Below, piece by piece: positions 1 to 5,667 of a DNA stretch of 7,831 nucleotides. The notes under the pieces are model-generated. The model saw only the letters and a list, made by a program, of their open reading frames with translations, did no database searches and was not told the DNA's origin. The stretch's first letter is position 1; the number at the start of each line of letters is the position of its first letter. The stretch covers positions 1 to 7,831 of the forward strand of contig JAUIIF010000196.1 of assembly GCA_030431945.1 (NCBI GenBank), given 5' to 3'. The position numbers were made by a program, and so were the translations under genes. This DNA is from Bacteroidia bacterium (GTDB taxonomy: Bacteria; Bacteroidota; Bacteroidia; Chitinophagales; Saprospiraceae).

Positions 1-349
1 GTTGCAGGGCGTAAACCAAGCGGTGCTTAGCCGCTTCAAGGTCGCGCCACTGGCGGACGTTCTCCGGATCGTCAAGATTCGGAATGGTCTGATTTAAGGC
101 ACAGGCCTGACAAAAAGAAGAGGTCGCCTTGGCCGGAACCATCCAGTTGCAAACACCATGGTCATGATTGGCACAATATTGATAAGGTTGGCCGCCCCGC
201 GAAACGATGTGCCAGGGGCCGTTACCAGGGGCTAAGGCAACCATCTCGTCAGTCTCGCCCAGGTAACCTAATGGACTGCGACATTTCGTGCAGACCACGT
301 TTTCAAAATAAACGGGATGCCCGCAGTGCTGGCACTGATATATTTTCAT
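1..349 (-). CDS. Zinc-ribbon putative metallopeptidase, N-terminal part (3' end outside window)
   Basis: The reading frame starts with an ATG at 349-347 and stays open to the window edge, giving 116 residues. Two cysteine clusters are visible. The first is C6-x2-C9 with C20-x2-C23, in a CQHCG...VCTKC zinc-ribbon arrangement. The second is C59, C67 and C80-x2-C83, around YCANHDHGVCNW and FCQAC. The segment after it (IPNLDDPENVRQW, then AAKHRLVYAL) matches what I recall of the zinc-ribbon_6 / Peptidase_Mx family (COG4307), whose members carry an N-terminal zinc ribbon and a C-terminal putative zinc metallopeptidase domain. The catalytic HExxH region would lie outside the window, so peptidase activity cannot be judged here. 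No signal peptide is present, which suggests a cytoplasmic protein. There is no clear Shine-Dalgarno sequence. It is divergent from the radical SAM gene, with 108 bp between the starts. The family call is fairly firm; the biological role of the family is poorly known. Confidence 0.82.
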   Translation of the reverse strand, partial: MKIYQCQHCGHPVYFENVVCTKCRSPLGYLGETDEMVALAPGNGPWHIVSRGGQPYQYCANHDHGVCNWMVPAKATSSFCQACALNQTIPNLDDPENVRQWRDLEAAKHRLVYALQ

Positions 350-401
350 AGTGATAGAACACCACCAGTTTTCTCAGGTTTGTTGCCGGCCAGGAAAGCA
401 G

Positions 402-418
402 GTAATTTATAAAATTAC
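402..418. promoter_or_regulatory. Perfect 17-bp dyad, possible operator
   Basis: GTAATTT (402-408) and AAATTAC (412-418) are perfect inverted repeats separated by ATA. The dyad lies midway between the divergent starts at 349 (minus) and 458 (plus). It overlaps a near-match to the Bacteroidota -7 element on the minus strand (TAATTTTA, 417-410). A repressor or activator site serving both genes would fit. The region is AT-rich, so chance symmetry is possible. Confidence 0.35.
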
Positions 419-445
419 AAAAAGTTTAAAATAAAAATATAGGCG

Positions 446-453
446 TATATTTG
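446..453 (+). promoter_or_regulatory. Bacteroidota-type -7 promoter element (TAnnTTTG)
   Basis: TATATTTG matches the Bacteroidota primary-sigma -7 consensus TAnnTTTG exactly. No perfect -33 TTTG is seen; the nearest is TTTA at 425-428. The element ends four bases before the GTG start at 458, so transcription from it would give a leaderless or nearly leaderless mRNA. It may instead be a chance match in an AT-rich region. Confidence 0.4.
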
Positions 454-457
454 TTGT

Positions 458-1510
458 GTGAACATTTCTCCCTCTTTCCGCTCCGGCCGTGGTGCCCAAA
501 TCAACCCACCTAATCCTTATCACAACTTGCGGTACGATGAGTTGCCGGATGAAGAGGATGAGCTGCGGACTGAATTTATCCCTACGCATCCCAAAACTAT
601 TCTGAACAAGATTACCAGTCCGGATCTGGGTAACGGCTACGGGCTGAATCCCTACCAGGGCTGCGAACACGGTTGTGTATACTGTTTTGCCCGCATGAGC
701 CATACATACTGGGGGTACAGTGCGGGGCTTGACTTTGAGCAAAAGGTATTGTTCAAAAAAGAGGCGCCCGCTTTGCTGCGCAAAGCCCTGCTGAAGAAAT
801 CCTACCAGCCATTACCGATCATGCTTTCGGGCAATACGGACGCCTACCAGCCAGCTGAGCGGACGATGAAAATTACCCGGCAATGCCTGGAAGTCCTGCA
901 AGAACTCCGCCACCCCGTTGGCGTGATCACGAAAAACAGCCTGGTGGTCCGGGATCTGGATATTCTTGCTGAAATGGCAACAGACCGCCTCGTCCACGCA
1001 TGTCTGAGCATTACTACCCTGGATGAAGACGTTCGCCGCCTGCTGGAGCCCCGCACGGCAAGCATAGCCCAGCGTTTCCAGGCGGTGACCGCACTAAGCA
1101 AAGCCGGGGTGCCGGTTACCGTAAACATCGCTCCGGTTATTCCCGGCCTGACGGACCACGAAGTGCTCGGCATTGCCAAACGCGCCAGCGAAAGCGGCGC
1201 CCACCGGATCGGCTTCAACGTGGTGCGGCTTAACGATGATATTGGTACCATTTTCACTAACTGGGTCCACCAGGCTTTCCCGGACCGGGCAGACCGCATC
1301 CTCAATCGCATCCGCGATTGTCGGGGCGGAGAGCTGGGCGAAAAGCGCTTCGGCATCCGGCAGCGGGGCGAAGGGGTAGTGGCGGAAATGATAGAAAAGC
1401 AGTACCAGTTGGCTAAGCGGCTATATTTCCCCGCAGGGAAGCACGACTGGCCGGCGTACGACTTTAGTGGTTTTTTGCGCAGGCGAAAACCACAGTTGAG
1501 TTTGTTTTAG
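458..1510 (+). CDS. PA0069/Rv2578c-type radical SAM protein (SplB-like, COG1533)
   Basis: This is a 350-residue protein of full family length. C69-x3-C73-x2-C76, within GCEHGCVYCFAR, is the canonical site for the [4Fe-4S] cluster that binds S-adenosylmethionine. Other family hallmarks are an N-terminal GRGAQINPPNPY segment, SGNTDAYQPAE (from about residue 124), SITTLDEDVRRLLEPR (ending at residue 199), IAPVIPGLTD, and a C-terminal IRDCRGGEL...FGIRQRGEG block. The family resembles spore photoproduct lyase, but its substrate is not known to me and DNA repair should not be assumed. The start is a GTG at 458. An in-frame TAG at 440-442 leaves no usable start further upstream, and the conserved GRGA motif begins only about 10 residues in, which supports this choice. 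There is no Shine-Dalgarno sequence. It is divergent from the zinc-ribbon gene and convergent with the T9SS gene, so it is probably transcribed alone. The protein appears soluble. Confidence 0.9.
   Translation: MNISPSFRSGRGAQINPPNPYHNLRYDELPDEEDELRTEFIPTHPKTILNKITSPDLGNGYGLNPYQGCEHGCVYCFARMSHTYWGYSAGLDFEQKVLFKKEAPALLRKALLKKSYQPLPIMLSGNTDAYQPAERTMKITRQCLEVLQELRHPVGVITKNSLVVRDLDILAEMATDRLVHACLSITTLDEDVRRLLEPRTASIAQRFQAVTALSKAGVPVTVNIAPVIPGLTDHEVLGIAKRASESGAHRIGFNVVRLNDDIGTIFTNWVHQAFPDRADRILNRIRDCRGGELGEKRFGIRQRGEGVVAEMIEKQYQLAKRLYFPAGKHDWPAYDFSGFLRRRKPQLSLF
1467..1493 (+). repeat. 8-bp inverted repeat at the 3' end of the radical SAM gene
   Basis: GTGGTTTT (1467-1474) and AAAACCAC (1486-1493) are perfect inverted repeats with an 11-base spacer, inside the last coding stretch. 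A T-rich run (TTTGTTTT, 1501-1508) follows seven bases later and overlaps the stop codon. It could be a terminator embedded in the coding end, since no other plus-strand terminator with a U-tract is visible after this gene. The stem is short and the T-run interrupted, so this is tentative. Confidence 0.3.
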
Positions 1511-1571
1511 TGCCGGGAGTTCGTTCTTCCCTGGCTGTGATCTTTTTCCCTTTGCACCTGCGGCCGCGCCC

Positions 1572-1610
1572 AAAAAAAGGGGCGAAGGATCTGGTTAGAT
1601 CCTCCGCCCC
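1572..1610 (-). terminator. Rho-independent terminator of the T9SS-secreted protein gene
   Basis: A 14-bp stem with one mismatch (1579-1592 paired with 1597-1610) closes on a four-base loop (1593-1596). On the minus strand it is followed directly by seven T (complement of A 1572-1578). It lies just past the stop of the minus-strand gene that ends at 1635. On the plus strand no T-run follows the hairpin, so it serves the minus-strand gene. It may still slow plus-strand transcription from the convergent radical SAM gene. Confidence 0.85.
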
Positions 1611-1634
1611 CTGCCAACTGCTTAAAGAGAATAA

Positions 1635-4600
1635 TTACTTTAATCGTTGCACGGCATTGATACTGAAGCGCCCGGATGTGTACCAGGCACGCACCCAGTA
1701 GGTGCCGGTGGGTAAGGCGCTGAGGTCAAGGTTGGTTTGCGGCCCTTGCACCGTTTTTTCGCTGAGCAGCTGGCCCGCCGTACCGAAGAGTTGCACCCGC
1801 TCCAGCTGCTCCCCGGCGGGAGCTTCGACCGTCACCGGGAGGTTGCCCGCAGCAGGATTGGGGTAAACTTTTGCGGGGGTATGGGTAGGAGATGCCTCAG
1901 TAGGGACTAATCCGTAGGCAATCTGGTACAACTCGAACGTTGCTGCCGGACCACCACGCCCCAGAAAATAGAAATTTTCGGCATCTGCCTGGAAGTCGTA
2001 AGGGTGGCCATCTCCGCTGGGGTGCAGGTCGATGATTAATTCCGGCGTCAGGTCATCCGGAGCCATGCGGTAGAGCTCGTAGCCCGCCGGTCCGTTAGCG
2101 GTGAAGAAGATGGTCCCATTGTTCAGCAGCAGGTCGGAGGGGTTGCTGGAGGCGGCACCAGGGTTGATATCATCCACCCGGTAGGTACCTTCCGGCGTGC
2201 CGTCAGTTGTCCACAGTTCATTGCCGGATTCTCCATCGTTAGCGGCGAAGAAGAGCTGGTCGCCAATTTGTGTTGCAGTAGTGGCGTAGACGCCTGAACC
2301 CGCTCCCGGGTTAATGTCCAGCAAAGCGGTCGCCAGGTTGGTGGTTGGGTCCGTTACGTACCACTCTCTGCCCAGCGAGTCGCTGTCTACGACAAACAGC
2401 AAACGCTCTCCCAGCGTGTAGTAGTTAAAACGGTTGTTTGCTGCCGGTACTGCCCGGTCGAGAGCAATGGCCTGAACTGCCTCCGGTTGATCGTAAGGAA
2501 TGAACTGAAAACGGTTCTGGAAAAACTCATCGATAATTTCAAAGTAAACACCCGTTGGTGTAGTTGCCCGGGCGACGGGTGCTGAACTTGGGAAACTAAC
2601 GGCCCCCAGGTAATTTCCGTTTCCATCTACGGTATAGAAATAGGAAGAGTCAGCCATTAAGGAAGGCACCCGGAAACAGGTTCTGCCGCCACCAATGGTT
2701 TGAATAAAGGAGCGATTGTTGATCGAGAAATCCGGAATTCGCTGCAGGTGGAGAGAATCACCACTCAGGTAAGCCACTGCCGGGAAGTATAAATTTTCAC
2801 CATCAACATCAATTAAGATACGTGCGATTACCGTATCCGGGTTGGGAAGCGAGATCGCTCCCACGGCGTAGCTGGTATCGTCGGTAATGGGTAGGTCGGT
2901 TACGAGGGGAGGTAGGATTATTTCCCCGTTTTGCTCCAGCAAAAACGGCCGCTCTGCAAATCCATTCACACTACTGCTCCGGAAGAGCAGCCGGTTGCTA
3001 AGCGCGCTGACAAAAAACGGGGTAAACCCTTCCTGAGCGGTAAGGCCTTGGGTGGTTTGGTCGACAGCATCGAAGAGAAATAGGGAGTCGGTGGCCAGAA
3101 ATAAGCGTTTGCCCAGCGTATCGTAAGCCAGTACGTTGGGAAGTCGGAGGCTGCCGGCAGTAGCGTAGTCGCCGAGCTTGCTCGGGGCTTCTTCCGTAGC
3201 TTCCCAGCGGTAAAGGCCGGTACCCGCCAGGGAGTCCGGGGAGTTGTTGATGAAATAGGCCGTGGTACCGAGGAGTTCCAGCTGGGGGTCTCTTACGCTG
3301 CCAGAATTGGCGGTCGCACCAAAAGTGGTGCTGCTGAAAGCTTCCGGATCGGCCTTGGCGATCCGTAGGATCCGCTGGTCGTTGCCGTCGATGACGTAAA
3401 CGTGGGTTTCATTTATCTCCATGAAAACGGGGAAATCACCATCTTCTTCGTTGATAACCCCGATATTGACCAATGCTGCTGTTGCCGTCATCCCCGTCGC
3501 GTAACGAAGGAGCGTTACGGTGTTGTCCACGTTCCGGGTTAGCTGATACACCGTGTCTTGTGCAACAACGGCTGGAAACGTACTTTCCGACGGGACGTTG
3601 TTGAACTCATCAGGCTCATACAACAAGGTGGTCGTCGTGCCATTCTCTCCACCTATCCGGTAGAGCCAGGGACCGTTGAGTGGGCTGAAGGCCCCTACCG
3701 TTCCGGCAAACAAGAGCTCATTTTCCAGCTTAATGAAACTTAGCCTGTCTACTGGGTCCTCGATTGCGAAGATTAGCAAGGGCTGCGGAGGGGGGATGCG
3801 TTCAATCGCGTACGTGGCCTCGTCCACGCGGAATATCTGACTGAAACTGGCCCCGTTTTCGATGCCCGTCAGGTAAAAACCACCGTCGTGGAATGCGGCA
3901 TAGGTGGACTGATCGGTCGCCGGGGTAAACCGGTTCAGGGTAAACTGGCTGAAGCCTTCACCGAGAATTCCGATTTCTGAATCCGTACCGTCATAAATAT
4001 AAAAGGCTGATTCGGCGAGGTATTCCAGCCGAATTAAGAGGCTACTGTCGCCTGCAACGAGACTTGCTTCCTCGGGGGAAAAGAAGCTGAAGAGCGTAGC
4101 AACTCTGTGGGTCCCCCCGGGGGTGCCGTCCGTACGCCACAACTCAGCGATAAGTTGGTCACCAGCATTGGGGCTCTGGCTTATGGGAATGTTAGCGGAA
4201 AGGAAGAAAAGGCTGTCCTTGAAACTGACAAAGTTGGAAAATTTCCGGTTAGGGCCAGACAGTAAAACCGTTGGTTCTTCATCGTTGATGGTGTACAGCG
4301 TTTGGCCGGAAGCAAGGTCAGTCACAATGGCAAATTGCTGGCCACCCGCCTGAAAGACGTTGGGGGTTACTGCAGCGGCCGCTCCACCCCTCCAGGAGGT
4401 TTTTTCCGGATCAAGAACGGGAGTGGCAACTCCGGTTGCCGGATTAATTTCACTGATTAACCCGGCATTGGTCTCCCCAAAGAGGGTGCTGAAAATTCCG
4501 TAAAGCTTTCCGTCGACAACGTCGACGTCCAGAATAACGTCCTGGCCGGTCGTACCATAGCCAAAGGCCGAAATTTTAGTAGGGGTTTCCTGAGCGAACG

Positions 4601-4655
4601 CAAAGGAGGTAAGACTTGACACCAGGGCCAAGGCACAAAAGTAAAGTAGACGCAT
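1635..4655 (-). CDS. Large secreted protein with ELWxTDGT-type repeats and T9SS type A sorting domain
   Basis: I place the start at the ATG at 4655, giving 1006 residues. An upstream in-frame ATG at 4769 would prepend 38 residues ahead of an obvious signal peptide, and a promoter-like element lies between the two. Residues 1-21 form a Sec signal peptide (basic start, hydrophobic core, probable cleavage at AFA|Q). The C-terminal ~78 residues, from VYPNP at 930 to the end and including LPTGTYWVRAW, match the type A T9SS sorting domain, which is removed during export through the outer membrane. Between them lie repeats of the ELWxTDGTxxGTxxV class: ELWRTDGTPGGT at 171 and ELWTTDGTPEGT at 813 are the clear copies. 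Degenerate copies near 217, 764, 860 and 908 give a period of roughly 46-49 residues and suggest a beta-propeller-like fold. No catalytic motif is seen. The product is probably released or surface-attached; function unknown. It has its own terminator and probably its own promoter. Confidence 0.88.
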   Translation of the reverse strand: MRLLYFCALALVSSLTSFAFAQETPTKISAFGYGTTGQDVILDVDVVDGKLYGIFSTLFGETNAGLISEINPATGVATPVLDPEKTSWRGGAAAAVTPNVFQAGGQQFAIVTDLASGQTLYTINDEEPTVLLSGPNRKFSNFVSFKDSLFFLSANIPISQSPNAGDQLIAELWRTDGTPGGTHRVATLFSFFSPEEASLVAGDSSLLIRLEYLAESAFYIYDGTDSEIGILGEGFSQFTLNRFTPATDQSTYAAFHDGGFYLTGIENGASFSQIFRVDEATYAIERIPPPQPLLIFAIEDPVDRLSFIKLENELLFAGTVGAFSPLNGPWLYRIGGENGTTTTLLYEPDEFNNVPSESTFPAVVAQDTVYQLTRNVDNTVTLLRYATGMTATAALVNIGVINEEDGDFPVFMEINETHVYVIDGNDQRILRIAKADPEAFSSTTFGATANSGSVRDPQLELLGTTAYFINNSPDSLAGTGLYRWEATEEAPSKLGDYATAGSLRLPNVLAYDTLGKRLFLATDSLFLFDAVDQTTQGLTAQEGFTPFFVSALSNRLLFRSSSVNGFAERPFLLEQNGEIILPPLVTDLPITDDTSYAVGAISLPNPDTVIARILIDVDGENLYFPAVAYLSGDSLHLQRIPDFSINNRSFIQTIGGGRTCFRVPSLMADSSYFYTVDGNGNYLGAVSFPSSAPVARATTPTGVYFEIIDEFFQNRFQFIPYDQPEAVQAIALDRAVPAANNRFNYYTLGERLLFVVDSDSLGREWYVTDPTTNLATALLDINPGAGSGVYATTATQIGDQLFFAANDGESGNELWTTDGTPEGTYRVDDINPGAASSNPSDLLLNNGTIFFTANGPAGYELYRMAPDDLTPELIIDLHPSGDGHPYDFQADAENFYFLGRGGPAATFELYQIAYGLVPTEASPTHTPAKVYPNPAAGNLPVTVEAPAGEQLERVQLFGTAGQLLSEKTVQGPQTNLDLSALPTGTYWVRAWYTSGRFSINAVQRLK

Positions 4656-4696
4656 ATGTTTAATTAGGTAGGTTAATAAGGATAGTGTGGGTTGTA

Positions 4697-4712
4697 TCCT
4701 ATAACAATAGGA
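4697..4712 (-). repeat. Small inverted repeat in the leader of the T9SS-protein gene
   Basis: TCCTAT (4697-4702) and ATAGGA (4707-4712) pair perfectly around AACA. The element lies about 42 bases before the start codon of the minus-strand gene and downstream of its putative promoter. It would therefore be a short leader hairpin or a protein-binding site. A six-bp AT-containing stem is weak evidence. Confidence 0.25.
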
Positions 4713-4736
4713 GTTAAGTTGGCTGGTAAAGCTGCG

Positions 4737-4744
4737 CAAACATA
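4737..4744 (-). promoter_or_regulatory. Bacteroidota-type -7 promoter element for the T9SS-protein gene
   Basis: Read on the minus strand, this is TATGTTTG, an exact match to TAnnTTTG. Transcription would begin near 4730 and give a leader of about 75 bases before the ATG at 4655. The A/T-rich stretch just ahead of that ATG, with no Shine-Dalgarno sequence, is usual for Bacteroidota. No convincing -33 TTTG was found. Its position downstream of the ATG at 4769 argues against that longer start. Confidence 0.5.
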
Positions 4745-4903
4745 AATATTTTATTGTTGATTCAGCCATCTATCAGCGCTAGGATAAAAATTCAGGCTAA
4801 GAAATTGTCCTCCATTCAGGTGATCGTGCCCGGGATGCGTCCCCTTCCGACAAATCCGACCCCTTGCTAAACTACGTATGGTATTTTTTACCACCTTTGT
4901 TCC

Positions 4904-5566
4904 ATGCGCAACGCTTCCACCGCCATTTTACTTTTTTCCCGTTCGGCCGCGGCCGAGGCGGCGGAAAAGTCTTTTGGCGGAGATGCTGCCAAGGCGGTAA
5001 GGGCAACCGGAAAGTTGATTGAGCGCACGGAGCGGACCCTGGCCCAGACGGGCTTCCCGATTTACCGGAGTACGGAAAAAGACCAGCGTGGAGCTACTTT
5101 CGGCCGGCGCTTAGCGACGGCGATGGCCGGGGTTTTTGCCGAGGGCTTTGCCCGCGTGCTGGTCGTCGGCAATGATTGCCCCTTCATCCGCCCTGCGCAC
5201 CTGCGCGCCGCCGCCCACCTGCTGGCCGGCGGTAAGAATGTGCTCGGACCGGATCGCCGGGGCGGCGTATGGCTGATCGGTCTGCAACGGGAACACTTCC
5301 GGGAAAATGTCCTGGCGTCGTTACGCTGGGAGACTGGCCACTTGTTTGAAGACCTGGCGGCGCACCTGCCGCAGGCCACCAATTTTTCCCGGCTTGCCGA
5401 CCTGAATACCCTCAGCGATTTGCGCGCCAGCTGGCACGTGCTGCGTCGCCAACTGGCTGATCTTTACTACCTGCTGGCACCGGTGGTGATGGTCGGTTTT
5501 CGCCTGGCTGTATACCCGCCACGGATAGTTCTGCGCCACCGGCCGGGGCGTGCTCCTCCCTGCTGA
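4904..5566 (+). CDS. DUF2064 family protein (GT-A-like putative nucleotidyl/glycosyltransferase)
   Basis: The 220-residue protein opens with a beta strand typical of GT-A folds (TAILLFSRS). QRGATFGRRLATAM follows at 61-74, then VLVVGNDCP (85-93), the family's G-x-D-x-P motif, which occupies the place of a metal/nucleotide-binding DxD. Next come a GPDRRGGVWLIGL segment (115-127) and LRWETGHLFEDL. This order matches DUF2064 (related to the TIGR04282 transferases). Substrate and reaction are not established for this branch. Two points are unusual. The N-terminal PxxGxxKTRL-type motif common in the family is absent, with SAAAEAAEKSFGGD in its place. The usual DGG of the later motif reads RGG. A hydrophobic and basic tail (about 185-220, ending GRAPPC) follows the core. 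The ATG at 4904 puts the first strand at residue 6, so the start fits. No signal peptide is present, so it is probably cytoplasmic. A terminator separates it from susC, suggesting a single-gene transcript. Confidence 0.78.
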   Translation: MRNASTAILLFSRSAAAEAAEKSFGGDAAKAVRATGKLIERTERTLAQTGFPIYRSTEKDQRGATFGRRLATAMAGVFAEGFARVLVVGNDCPFIRPAHLRAAAHLLAGGKNVLGPDRRGGVWLIGLQREHFRENVLASLRWETGHLFEDLAAHLPQATNFSRLADLNTLSDLRASWHVLRRQLADLYYLLAPVVMVGFRLAVYPPRIVLRHRPGRAPPC

Positions 5567-5568
5567 TT

Positions 5569-5590
5569 ACCATAAATGGTGCCTTTTTTT
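5569..5590 (+). terminator. Weak terminator-like hairpin after the DUF2064 gene
   Basis: ACCAT (5569-5573) pairs with ATGGT (5576-5580), effectively a four-bp stem with a TAAA loop. It is followed by GCC and seven T (5584-5590). It lies three bases after the stop codon. The T-run is good but the stem is poor, so it would act at most as a partial terminator ahead of the stronger one downstream. Confidence 0.35.
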
Positions 5591-5624
5591 CGCCTGATGC
5601 GGGGAAGGGGCAGGACGAAGCGCT

Positions 5625-5653
5625 GCGAGCCGTCCGGCTCGTCATTATTTTTT
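5625..5653 (+). terminator. Rho-independent terminator between the DUF2064 gene and susC
   Basis: CGAGCC (5626-5631) and GGCTCG (5636-5641) form a perfect GC-rich six-bp stem on a GTCC loop, extendable by a G-T pair. TCATTATTTTTT follows. The T-run ends only 14 bases before the susC start codon, and I see no TAnnTTTG promoter in between. The hairpin may therefore be a read-through terminator or an attenuator for susC rather than a simple gene boundary. Confidence 0.65.
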
Positions 5654-5667
5654 CAAGACTGAATTTT

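Noticed and set aside
844..1356. 170-residue minus-strand open frame
   Set aside because: It is antisense to the radical SAM gene, serine/arginine-rich as expected from a shadow frame, and has no family motifs.
458..1510. Spore photoproduct lyase function for the radical SAM protein
   Set aside because: It shares the broader COG1533 grouping, but its motifs fit the PA0069/Rv2578c type and the likely host is not a spore former.
1510..1701. 63-residue plus-strand open frame after the radical SAM gene
   Set aside because: It begins at a GTG overlapping the stop codon, runs through the terminator hairpin and into the antisense of the T9SS gene, and shows no recognisable protein features.
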